From the NCBI RefSeq assembly GCF_002245355.1, contig NZ_NOWF01000010.1:41739-105738 (forward strand): DNA of 64,000 bases. Direction: 5' to 3'. The stretch comes from Paludifilum halophilum. GTDB taxonomy: Bacteria; Bacillota; Bacilli; Thermoactinomycetales; DSM-45169. Position 1 is the stretch's first letter. Each line of letters opens with the position of its first letter. Of this stretch, positions 44,635 through 52,420 are shown in pieces. Made by a program: the position numbers and the translations under genes. Under the pieces are notes generated by a model. It did no database searches. It was not told the origin of the DNA and saw only the letters and a program-made list of their open reading frames with translations.

Positions 44635-46137
44635 TTGGATCTCAAAAAGGTACAGTTACCGCTTCAGACCTTCAGCTTGGTTGCGGGTTTTATCGTTTGG
44701 GTCATATTGTCCTCTTTGCTCCCTTTTATTAAGGAGGATCTTTCGCTGTCTGCGGTTCAAGCTTCATGGGTGACGGCCGTCCCCGTTGTTCTCGGATCCA
44801 TCTTGCGTATTCCTCTCGGTTATTTAACGAATCGTTACGGAGCCAGAATGGTATTTACGGTCAGTTTTCTTTTGTTGATGGGGCCGTTATTCTATATCAG
44901 TATCGCTGATTCTTTTGCCGATTTAATTGTTGGAGGGTTTTTTTTAGGAATTGCCGGAGCTATTTTTTCTATTGGTGTCACTTCCCTACCAAAATATTAT
45001 CCGAAAAATCGCCATGGTTTTGTCAATGGGGTTTATGGTCTGGGTAATATTGGAACCGCGATTACGTCGTTTTCAGCTCCCATAGCAGCTGCACAGTTCG
45101 GTTGGCCGGCAACCGTTCGCATGGCGATCGTGATCATGGGATTATTTGTAGCCTTAAATTTAATGTTGGGTGATCGTCAGGAACCGAAGGTGAAAACATC
45201 ATTAACTCAACAGGTTCGTCAAGTTTATCGGAATGCAAGCCTTTGGGCTCTCAGTTTATTTTATTTTATCACATTCGGGGCGTTTGTCGCTTTCACCGTC
45301 TTCCTACCCCATTTTCTAGTGAGTAACTTTGGATTGGATAAAGTGGATGCAGGGTTGCGTACGGCTGGATTTATTGTTTTAGCTACCGGCCTTCGTCCGT
45401 TAGGGGGCTGGATGGGGGACAGATGGAATCCTTTTGTTGTGTTGATGTTTGTATTCGGCGGATTGACTCTATCCGGGGTGTTGTTATCTTTTTCGCCTAC
45501 CATTGGATTGTATACGATTGGAAGCCTTATGGTTGCTGTTTTTGCCGGAATTGGAAATGGCACTGTTTTTAAACTGGTTCCGCTTTATTTTTCAAAACAA
45601 GCCGGTATAGCCAACGGAGTGGTGTCGGCAATGGGTGGTTTGGGAGGTTTTTTCCCTCCGTTGATATTGGCGACGCTATTTGAAATGACCGGACATTATG
45701 CCATCGGCTTTATGGCTTTGTCCGAAATATCTCTGGCTAGTTTAATGATTGTCTTGTGGATGTTTTACCAAGGTCGATTAAAATTGGCTACCGATATAGT
45801 GGAATATACAGCGGAAGGAATCCTAATCACCGATGCCAATGGCTTGATCCAGTCGATTAATCCCGCTTTTACAAAGCTAACAGGTTACCGTAAAGAAGAA
45901 GTGGTGGGAAAAAAAACGAGTATCTTAAAATCTGGCAAACATGAATCCTCATTTTATAAGGATATGTGGGCGGATATTGAACAGTATGGATACTGGCAGG
46001 GTGAAATATGGAACAAACGAAAAACCGGTGAACTATATCCACAGTGGCTTACAATCAGTGCGATAAAAAATGAAGCCGGAGAGGTAAAAGGTTATGCCGG
46101 AATGTTTAGTGACATTTCAAAACAAAAGACCAAATGA
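44635..46137 (+). CDS. narK: Nitrate/nitrite transporter fused to a C-terminal PAS domain
   Basis: Residues 1 to about 380 form a 12-helix MFS transporter of the NarK type (LQTFSLVAGFIVWVILSSLL start; GVTSLPKYYPKNRHGFVNG with the nitrate-signature-like GLGNIGTA; YFSKQAGIANGVVSAMGGLG). Residues about 387-497 are a complete PAS/PAC domain (DIVEYTAEGILITDANGLIQ; NPAFTKLTGYRKEEVVGKK; YGYWQGEIWNKRKTGELYP; AGMFSDISKQ). The protein ends seven residues later, without kinase, GGDEF or other output domain. TTG 44635 follows AAAGGTGGGG; GTG 44623 is possible. Somewhat AT-richer than narGHJI. The PAS may sense redox or ligand state and gate transport (inference). Confidence 0.9.
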   Translation: MDLKKVQLPLQTFSLVAGFIVWVILSSLLPFIKEDLSLSAVQASWVTAVPVVLGSILRIPLGYLTNRYGARMVFTVSFLLLMGPLFYISIADSFADLIVGGFFLGIAGAIFSIGVTSLPKYYPKNRHGFVNGVYGLGNIGTAITSFSAPIAAAQFGWPATVRMAIVIMGLFVALNLMLGDRQEPKVKTSLTQQVRQVYRNASLWALSLFYFITFGAFVAFTVFLPHFLVSNFGLDKVDAGLRTAGFIVLATGLRPLGGWMGDRWNPFVVLMFVFGGLTLSGVLLSFSPTIGLYTIGSLMVAVFAGIGNGTVFKLVPLYFSKQAGIANGVVSAMGGLGGFFPPLILATLFEMTGHYAIGFMALSEISLASLMIVLWMFYQGRLKLATDIVEYTAEGILITDANGLIQSINPAFTKLTGYRKEEVVGKKTSILKSGKHESSFYKDMWADIEQYGYWQGEIWNKRKTGELYPQWLTISAIKNEAGEVKGYAGMFSDISKQKTK

Positions 46138-46196
46138 ATAGGAGCTTTCAATCGAGACAAACTCGCCTCATCATCGCGTGCATAGGACCGGTTATA

Positions 46197-46556
46197 CTAG
46201 AAGCGTGTCTGGTAGATCGCCAAAGGTAGCGGGCCGCCGATTTCCAGCGTAGCGACATTTGCACTCAGGGGAGCAAAAGTCTCGCCTTGGGTCGCTTTGC
46301 TTCCCGTTCGCGCTATGTACCCAAAGGGCACAAGTCTCCCTTCGTTCTTCGCTTTCGGGTTTCGCTATGCCACGACAAACCTAGCGGAGTTTTCCGAGGA
46401 CCGAACCGTTTAGCGGTCACGATGCTTTTCCTCATGAATGCTGGTTCGGTCCGTAGAAAAGGTCGCGGACCGTTTACCATCTGCGGGAGGGCACCCGGCG
46501 CGGAGTCGGAAATCGACTTCCGCACCCAGTATCGTTCATGATCAGACACGCCCTAG
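46197..46556. mobile_element. 360-bp MITE-like element with CTAG ends
   Basis: The ends are inverted repeats: CTAG-AAG-CGTGTCTG-GTAGATC on the left and, as reverse complement, CTAG-GG-CGTGTCTG-ATC on the right. It encodes no credible protein. A half copy lies inverted at 3207-3360 and a short related piece at 49634-49715. It sits between narK and the nor promoter. The adjacent 46557-46690 stretch shows no gene. Confidence 0.75.
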
Positions 46557-46697
46557 AAGGCTTTTGTGCGATTCCAACTGGTGAGAAAGTGAACATTCGA
46601 ACGTCATCCGTATAATCAGTGAGCAGAAATCCTGAAGAGCCGCTTCAAGATTTTTTATGGTTTGATTTGTTGCAAAACGTTGACGTTTTTCCTGATT

Positions 46698-46740
46698 TGT
46701 GTAGGTGATCACAAACTGATCGACTGGACCCTTCCATACT
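46698..46740 (+). promoter_or_regulatory. Fnr/Crp-type box and -10 of the nitric oxide reductase gene
   Basis: TGTGTAGGTGATCACA (46698-46713), one change from consensus, with CATACT (46735-46740) starting 29.5 bases from the centre, exactly as at the nar promoter. Confidence 0.72.
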
Positions 46741-46782
46741 AAAGGTGTAGGAACGACTTTACCGTTAGGGGAGGGGTACAGC

Positions 46783-49092
46783 GTGAAACCGGAAGTAAAG
46801 CCCCGGCCGCAAAGAGTTCGAAGGTCGCTCTTGAAGCAATTGCTGATCTTAACCACCATCTTGGGGTTTACGGTGTTATTGGTCGGCGGGTATTGGGTAT
46901 ACCAGTCCATGGCTCCCCGTCCGGAAAAAGTAGTGGATCCGTCGGGGAAAGTGGTGACAACAGCGGAACAAATTCAAGGGGGGCAAGCGGTTTACCAGAA
47001 GTACGGGTTGATGGATTACGGCTCGGTTTTGGGGCACGGTTCCTATCTGGGGCCGGACTTCACTGCGGAAGCCCTGCATCTTCAAGTAAAAGCGATGCAA
47101 TCTTATTACGCCCAACAGGATTACGGCGAGACATGGAAGGATCTAAGCTCCGAACAACAGGTCGTGATCAAAGACAAGGTCAAAGAGGAATTGAAGCAAA
47201 ACCGCTATGATTCGGAAACAGATATACTCACATTGAGTAAAGCTGAAGTTTACGCCTTAAAAGCGGTGCGGGATCACTATGCGGAGATCTTCACCGAAGG
47301 GGATGGACACGGGATCAAACCGGGTCTGATTCAGGAGGAGCATATTCCGGGGCAGGATCGGGCCTGGGTGGGGAAAGGAGATCAACTGACGCAGATCGGT
47401 GACTTCTTCTTCTGGACAAGCTGGCTTTCCAGCACGGATCGTCCGGGAGAAAGTCATACCTACACCAATAACTGGCCTTACGATCCGGAAACTGGAAACG
47501 AAATGTCTTATGCATCCATCTGGTGGAGTGCCGCCAGTGTTGCTCTGCTCATCGGGTTCATCGGGTTGATCCTGTACTTGTATTGGCGGTACAAGTTGGA
47601 TATGGAGGAAGCGTACACAGCGAAGTCGTTTCCCCGGTTTGATCTGAAAAACCTTCAAGTGACGCCCAGTCAATTGAAATCGGGTAAATACTTCGTGATC
47701 GTCGCGCTCCTGTTTTTGATTCAAGCGACGCTCGGTGGTCTGCTCGCCCACTATTATTTGGAACCGAACAGCTTTTACGGGCTGGATTTTATCGTTGACA
47801 TGCTGCCATTCAATATCGCTAAAGGGTATCACCTTCAGTTGGCCATCTTCTGGATCGCCACCGCCTGGCTGGGCATGGGGATTTATATCGCCCCGCTGGT
47901 CGGTGGACGGGAACCGAAAGGACAAGGAAAATGGGTCGACTTCCTCTTCTGGGCGCTGGTGATCTTAGTGTTCGGCAGCTTAGCCGGCCAGTGGTTGGGT
48001 GTCAGCGGGTACCTGGGGAACGCCTGGTTCCTGTTTGGGCACCAAGGTTGGGAATACCTCGAATTGGGTCGGTTCTGGCAGGTGATCCTCACCATCGGCA
48101 TGTTCATCTGGCTATTGATCGTCTGGCGCGGCTTGCGCGGGGCACTCCGAACCGAGGGGGACAAGGGAGGCCTCACCCACCTGCTCTTCTATGCGGCCAT
48201 TGCTGTCCCGGTATTCTATATCTTCGCCTTTTTCTTCAACCCATCCAGTAACATCACCTATGCGGACTACTGGCGGTGGTGGATTATCCACCTGTGGGTA
48301 GAGGGCATTTTCGAGGTCTTTGCCGTGGTGGTGATCGGGTTTCTGATGGTCCATATGGGCCTGGTAACCAAAAAATCCACCGTGCGCGCGCTGTACTTCC
48401 AGCTGATCTTGCTGTTGGGCTCTGGTGTGATCGGTACCGGTCACCACTATTACTGGATCGGTGCTCCCGAGGCTTGGATCGGACTGGGGGCGGTATTTTC
48501 CGCCCTGGAAGTGGTTCCGCTCACCCTGTTGATCCTGGAAGCTTACGGGCAGTATCGGGTGCTTAAACACGGGGGTATTGACTTTCCCTATCGGGCTTCC
48601 TTCTGGTTCCTAATCTCGACAGCGATTTGGAACTTGATTGGCGCCGGTGTACTCGGGTTCCTGATCAACCTCCCGGCAGTCTCTTATTTCCAACACGGCT
48701 CCTTCCTTACACCGGCCCACGGCCACGGAGCGCTGATGGGCGTGTACGGGATGTTCGCCATTGCGGTTCTCTTGTACACTATGCGGAACCTGGTGAAACC
48801 GGAAAAATGGAACGACCGCTTGCTAAAGATCTCGATGTGGGGTCTCAATATCGGTTTGGCCGGTATGATTGGGGTGGCATTGTTGCCTGTGGGCATAATC
48901 CAGTTGCAGGAGTCCTACACCCAAGGATTTTGGGTGGCCCGGGATCCCTCTTTCTACGAACAGCCGTTGGTGAACACGCTGCTATGGTGGAGAGCACTGC
49001 CCGACACCATCTTCCTCCTGGTCGGGGTGCTTCCCCTCGCATGGTTTGTGATCCGCTCGTTCTTCCATCTCCGCAAACCGGCAAAAGAATAA
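46783..49092 (+). CDS. norZ: Quinol-dependent nitric oxide reductase (qNor)
   Basis: A 769-residue single-subunit NO reductase (NorZ/qNorB) that turns two NO into N2O with electrons from quinol at the membrane. The N-terminal extension with a first membrane helix and a periplasmic-type domain (IQGGQAVYQKYGLMDYGSVL then GHGSYLGPDF) replaces NorC and marks the quinol type. The catalytic NorB part has the haem/FeB histidines in KGYHLQLAIFW, HLWVEGIFEVFAV and GTGHHYYWIG. GTG 46783 follows GGGGAGGGG. No nirS or nirK nitrite reductase is visible in this window, so NO may come from elsewhere on the chromosome, from NarG side reactions or from neighbours. Confidence 0.96.
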   Translation: MKPEVKPRPQRVRRSLLKQLLILTTILGFTVLLVGGYWVYQSMAPRPEKVVDPSGKVVTTAEQIQGGQAVYQKYGLMDYGSVLGHGSYLGPDFTAEALHLQVKAMQSYYAQQDYGETWKDLSSEQQVVIKDKVKEELKQNRYDSETDILTLSKAEVYALKAVRDHYAEIFTEGDGHGIKPGLIQEEHIPGQDRAWVGKGDQLTQIGDFFFWTSWLSSTDRPGESHTYTNNWPYDPETGNEMSYASIWWSAASVALLIGFIGLILYLYWRYKLDMEEAYTAKSFPRFDLKNLQVTPSQLKSGKYFVIVALLFLIQATLGGLLAHYYLEPNSFYGLDFIVDMLPFNIAKGYHLQLAIFWIATAWLGMGIYIAPLVGGREPKGQGKWVDFLFWALVILVFGSLAGQWLGVSGYLGNAWFLFGHQGWEYLELGRFWQVILTIGMFIWLLIVWRGLRGALRTEGDKGGLTHLLFYAAIAVPVFYIFAFFFNPSSNITYADYWRWWIIHLWVEGIFEVFAVVVIGFLMVHMGLVTKKSTVRALYFQLILLLGSGVIGTGHHYYWIGAPEAWIGLGAVFSALEVVPLTLLILEAYGQYRVLKHGGIDFPYRASFWFLISTAIWNLIGAGVLGFLINLPAVSYFQHGSFLTPAHGHGALMGVYGMFAIAVLLYTMRNLVKPEKWNDRLLKISMWGLNIGLAGMIGVALLPVGIIQLQESYTQGFWVARDPSFYEQPLVNTLLWWRALPDTIFLLVGVLPLAWFVIRSFFHLRKPAKE

Positions 49093-49120
49093 ACCATATG
49101 TTCCCTCGTTATGGTTTATG

Positions 49121-49155
49121 AAAAGCCCTGGCGCTTCAGCCCAGGGCTTTTCGAT
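49121..49155. terminator. Terminator between norZ and the SufT-like remnant
   Basis: AAAAGCCCTGG (49121-49131) pairs exactly with CCAGGGCTTTT (49141-49151); A-rich before and T-rich after, so it can serve both strands. Confidence 0.88.
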
Positions 49156-49238
49156 GTCTTTATATCTCAGATGGACATGGATAACGAGTTTCGCCCATCA
49201 TATATTCGTCACACGGAAAACGTCGGAATACCATTTGA

Positions 49239-49544
49239 TTATCCAAAAAAGAGGAGTTGGAGTTTGGCTTTCTCGGACATTCTTTCCGGACTCCATGGGG
49301 GGTTCCAAACCAGATCCGCGTCGACGTCCTGGATGTCGGGATGTTGCCGGAGGACGTGGTGAACCCCGTCGACGATGGTGTCGTGGAGTGGACATCCCGG
49401 TGTGGTTAACGTCATGCAGACAAATACGTGATCGTTATTCACTCGCAGGTCGTAGATCAGCCCGAGATCGACGATATTGATTCCCAGTTCCGGGTCAATC
49501 ACTTGTTTTAACTGTTAGGTAACGTCTTTTGTCGTAACGGCCAT
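49239..49544 (-). pseudogene. SufT/MIP18-like metal-sulfur cluster assembly factor with an early nonsense codon
   Basis: AAGGAGGTG and ATG 49544 give a perfect translation start (MAVTTKDVT), but codon 10 is TAA (49515-49517). The same frame then continues as QLKQVIDPELGINIVDLGLI to 49239, a typical MIP18/DUF59 domain with TLTTPGCPLHDTI (the functional cysteine). A GTG at 49502 could restart translation and give an 87-residue product. Intact relatives help Fe-S cluster insertion. It may be a recent pseudogene, a reinitiation product, or a sequencing error. Confidence 0.75.
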
Positions 49545-49633
49545 GGTACTTTTCACCTCCTTGTGAGGGCGTCTTATTCCTCTTCTGAGAAAGTGTTTTC
49601 TGATGAGGGAGAGGCCGGTTTTTCACAACGCTT

Positions 49634-49715
49634 CTAGTGCCCCAACTGGTAACCAAGTTGGAAGGGTGGTAGGCCGGCGTAGATCCTTTGCACTCAGGGG
49701 AGCACAAGTCTCGCC
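49634..49715 (+). repeat. Degenerate third piece of the CTAG-ended element
   Basis: After a CTAG at 49634, the block TTTGCACTCAGGGGAGCACA (49687 on) followed by AGTCTCGCC matches 46258-46286 with one difference, and GGCCGGCGTAG nearby is also similar to the left half of the full element. The rest is not recognisable. Confidence 0.55.
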
Positions 49716-49763
49716 AAGGTGGACAGCGTTCGAATCATGGGTTGGGGCGGTTCCAAGCCGCGG

Positions 49764-49943
49764 TTATCCAGCTCCCATAAATGGTTTTTTCCTTTGAGTG
49801 AGAGGGGAGGTACCGGTTTGTTCGGTGGGATTGGATGTCTTTTTTTTATGGACAACAGTGACCACCCAGTGATCCGGCCTCAACCGCAGATCTTCCCGAA
49901 CATCCCGTTCTACCGTGTTTGGGTTTGTTCGTTTTCGGTTCAA
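49764..49943 (-). CDS. Possible 59-residue basic protein
   Basis: TTG 49943, preceded by AAGGGAAGG, opens a frame that reads like protein: LNRKRTNPNTVERDVREDLR, then LRPDHWVVTVVHKKKTS, ending at TAA 49764. No family recognised. It may be a complete small gene or the tail of an older one, since the preceding codons (RKKGRT) also look protein-like. Confidence 0.35.
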   Translation of the reverse strand: MNRKRTNPNTVERDVREDLRLRPDHWVVTVVHKKKTSNPTEQTGTSPLTQRKKPFMGAG

Positions 49944-50023
49944 TGTCCTTCCCTTCTTTCTTCAAGGGATAACGAACCCTCTTTTGCTTTACTTCGATCA
50001 TACACAGTTTCATAGAAACAGAG

Positions 50024-50039
50024 GGTGATTCTTATCACA
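50024..50039 (+). promoter_or_regulatory. Upstream Fnr/Crp-type box of the HPr-like gene
   Basis: GGTGATTCTTATCACA, one change from TGTGA-N6-TCACA, 58 bases upstream of a second, exact box. Confidence 0.6.
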
Positions 50040-50081
50040 AAACAGCCGTTGTTGTTGCAAAATGATGAACGGGAAAGGTTT

Positions 50082-50124
50082 TGTGAAGTTTGTCACACAC
50101 CGAATAAAAACGTTGTGCCATCCT
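50082..50124 (+). promoter_or_regulatory. Exact Fnr/Crp-type box and -10 of the HPr-like gene
   Basis: TGTGAAGTTTGTCACA (50082-50097) is an exact match. CATCCT (50119-50124) starts 29.5 bases from its centre, the same geometry as the nar and nor promoters. Confidence 0.7.
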
Positions 50125-50216
50125 GGAGAGGAAAAGGATACCAGTGAGACGCAAGGGTGGACAAGGAACCGGGGTACTGGCCGCAATACATGTAATAACG
50201 AGGAGGGAGCTTGTTC

Positions 50217-50645
50217 ATGGAACAGCCAATGGTGTTTCCGGGGGGTTTTTCTCTTCGTGACATGGTCGAGTTGTCAAATGTAATCGGTTCACTTGAAAAA
50301 GATATTTATTTTTGCAGACATTCTCTTGTATGTAATGGGAAAAGCATGTTGGGTCTTGTCACGTTCTTTTCTCATTTGAAAAAAGGGGATACCTTTATAT
50401 TGAAAGTGGAGGGAGAAGATCTGCATCCATGCCTTCGGGTTGCCGAGGCATTGGATTCTATCAGGGAAGATGGTACGGTTAGGGCCACTAGAAGTCCGGT
50501 GAAAAAGTCCCCTGTTCGGGAGTGTGGACCCCCACCCCGACCCACCAAGGACGTGCTCAATCGCAAGGCTTCTAAAGGTGATGAAATGAATCAAGATCTG
50601 AGGATCAACCCCCCCGATCGCATCAGGAAGGAGATGAGATCGTGA
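50217..50645 (+). CDS. HPr-like protein lacking the active-site histidine
   Basis: Residues 1 to about 85 of 142 resemble an HPr fold: VELSNVIGSLEKDIYF, then VCNGKSMLGLVTFFSHLKKG (the conserved Ser-containing helix of HPr/Crh, NGKSxxG) and FILKVEGEDLHPCLRVAEAL. The phosphorylated histidine loop (GLHARP in HPr) is replaced by FPGGFSLRD, so PTS phosphotransfer is not possible; the serine as a kinase target is possible (inference). The C-terminal tail is basic and proline-rich. ATG 50217 follows GAGGAGGGA. Two Fnr-type boxes precede it, suggesting an anaerobic regulatory role. It is coupled to the next gene. Confidence 0.65.
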   Translation: MEQPMVFPGGFSLRDMVELSNVIGSLEKDIYFCRHSLVCNGKSMLGLVTFFSHLKKGDTFILKVEGEDLHPCLRVAEALDSIREDGTVRATRSPVKKSPVRECGPPPRPTKDVLNRKASKGDEMNQDLRINPPDRIRKEMRS

Positions 50646-50983
50646 GGAGGAGATTAATAATTGCGGTGGGTTTCCTGATAATCTTGGCGATTGTTTGGGT
50701 CACCTTTGATGGACTGATCGAGGAAACTGAATTCTCGAGGAAAGAAAAATCGGAGCCCAGCCGGGAAGAATCGATTCAGGAGAACTTAAAACCGGTACCT
50801 GCCGACGCAACTTTTGATCGTTTGCAGCCGGGCATGACCATGGAATTGGTGAACGACCATGATCCTAAACCCCTATATTATCAATTTCGAGCGGAGAGAA
50901 CGGGATCCTTTGAATGGGAGTACCTCGATCAGGGCCCTGAGGTATGGCGTGTTGCCATTCGCAAAGTAGAAGATCGGGGGTAA
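50642..50983 (+). CDS. Small membrane-anchored protein, function unknown
   Basis: A 113-residue protein with one N-terminal membrane helix (LIIAVGFLIILAIVWVTF, about residues 5-22) and a hydrophilic outside domain (charged linker to residue 55, then a compact part with FDRLQPGMTMELVNDHDPKP). The GTG start at 50642 overlaps the stop of the HPr-like gene (GTGA), so they form one operon. No family recognised. Confidence 0.6.
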   Translation: MRRRLIIAVGFLIILAIVWVTFDGLIEETEFSRKEKSEPSREESIQENLKPVPADATFDRLQPGMTMELVNDHDPKPLYYQFRAERTGSFEWEYLDQGPEVWRVAIRKVEDRG

Positions 50984-51135
50984 TAGTGGATGGCTTTTGT
51001 CATTACATCCCCATGCATCGGGGAAAAAGCGGCGGATTGCGTAGAAGTAATGTCCCGTCGATGCCATTCTATACAAAGGAACGCTGTTTTTTTCAAAGGA
51101 TAATCATAATCGGACCATTGATGGGTTTTTCAAGG

Positions 51136-51176
51136 CTGCTGACTCCGTGAACGGGGTCAGCAGTTTAGATTTTTGA
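51136..51176 (+). terminator. Terminator after the HPr-like/membrane-protein operon
   Basis: CTGCTGACTCCGT (51136-51148) pairs with ACGGGGTCAGCAG (51151-51163), one wobble, followed by a T-rich tail. The outer CTGCTGAC arms also occur in the two island hairpins. Confidence 0.75.
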
Positions 51177-51304
51177 TCCTTCATAGATGGAGAGTGTTAC
51201 GAAACGCTCAAAGAAGGACCGGCAGATTGTCATAAGTTTCGACTCCAAAGAAGCGTCATTTTGGTAATATAAGGGGTAACCACCGATAAAAACGAGGTGC
51301 TCTC

Positions 51305-51994
51305 ATGAACCAAGTGGAAAAAGCACTCCAACGGGTACCCCTGTTTTCAGAGTTGACCGAGCAAGAGATCGCTCATTTGTCTTCGATCACGATTCAACGC
51401 CGGTTTCGTAAGCACTCTTTTGTTTTTCTAGAAGGGCAAGAGCGTAAAGCGGTTTACTTTATTCAATCAGGGGTGATCAAGGTCTTTAAAGTGGACGAAG
51501 AAGGACATGCCCAGGTGATTTCCTTCCTTCACAAAGGGGATATGTTCCCGCATGTGGGCTTTTTCGATCAGGCTCCCTATCCGGGAACAGCGGAAGTGAT
51601 CAAGAATACCGAGTTGTTGGCGATCCAAATTGAAGACTTTGATCGTTTGTTGGAGGACCATCCGAAAATCGCGAAAAAAGTGATGAAAATCATGGGACGT
51701 CAATTGGTTCGGCTCCAAAAACGCCTCCAGGAAATCATCTCTGGCAATGTTCAACAGCGGGTTGTCTATTCGTTACTCCGATTGTCCGAGGAATTTGGAG
51801 TGGAAAAGAAAAGCGGGACGTCGATCTCCCTGCCGATGACAAATGCGGAGTTCGGCAGCATGATTGGAGCCTCCCGCGAATCGATCAACCGGACCCTAAA
51901 CCAGCTCCGGAAAGCGAACTTACTAGAATTTAACCGGGACGAAGTACTCGTTTATGATATGAAAGCCCTGCAGACTTTCATCCGATCCATGTGA
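51305..51994 (+). CDS. Crp/Fnr-family transcription regulator without cysteines
   Basis: The 229-residue protein has an N-terminal cyclic-nucleotide-type sensor domain (about 10-125), a dimerisation helix (VMKIMGRQLVRLQKRLQEII) and a C-terminal winged helix-turn-helix. The recognition helix GASRESINRTLNQL keeps Arg191, Glu192 and Arg196, equivalent to E. coli CRP Arg180, Glu181 and Arg185 that read TGTGA. There is no cysteine at all, so an oxygen-labile Fe-S cluster as in B. subtilis Fnr is impossible; haem, NO or a small ligand are options. It lies 3' of a region with eight TGTGA-N6-TCACA-like boxes, making it the best local candidate regulator. Its own promoter region has no clear box. Confidence 0.88.
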   Translation: MNQVEKALQRVPLFSELTEQEIAHLSSITIQRRFRKHSFVFLEGQERKAVYFIQSGVIKVFKVDEEGHAQVISFLHKGDMFPHVGFFDQAPYPGTAEVIKNTELLAIQIEDFDRLLEDHPKIAKKVMKIMGRQLVRLQKRLQEIISGNVQQRVVYSLLRLSEEFGVEKKSGTSISLPMTNAEFGSMIGASRESINRTLNQLRKANLLEFNRDEVLVYDMKALQTFIRSM

Positions 51995-52024
51995 ATTTTT
52001 TATCAAATGACGGAAAGAATCGAT

Positions 52025-52069
52025 CGGCAGCCATTCCCGTAAGGACAGACACTTTGCTGCCGGTTTTTT
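52025..52069 (+). terminator. Terminator of the Crp/Fnr gene
   Basis: CGGCAGC (52025-52031) pairs with GCTGCCG (52056-52062) and TTTTTT follows. The rest of 52070-52420 shows no gene. Confidence 0.65.
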
Positions 52070-52420
52070 CGTTTCGGGAGGAGCGTTATTATTCCGTCTA
52101 TTCCTCTTTGAAAAAATATTTGTAATAATATATGATTGATCAGAGAGGTAAATTAAACAATTTAATTTTCGGAAAGGTAGTCGGCTGTGAGGGATGTTTA
52201 TTGGCCGCAGAAAAAAGGGAGACGGGGCGATGATCCACGTTTGCTGACAAAGGGAGAGGGGTGCGGTGGGGGGGAGCCGCTCGCAAAAATGCGGAGAGAA
52301 AACCGAACTCCATCTCACACCGGTAACATGGGTAACCGTATGTGCTCCATTTTCCTTTCTTTTCAGGTCGGGTTCCGAATCTCAGGCTTCGGTTCCGAAA
52401 AAGAACAGGGTGATGACACA

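Noticed and set aside
46287..46541. 84-residue open frame
   Set aside because: It is entirely inside the MITE-like element; no start site and no protein-like pattern.
49719..50015. 98-residue plus-strand open frame between the SufT remnant and the HPr-like gene
   Set aside because: No ribosome-binding site, Ser/Pro-rich shadow-like text, and opposite a more protein-like minus-strand frame.
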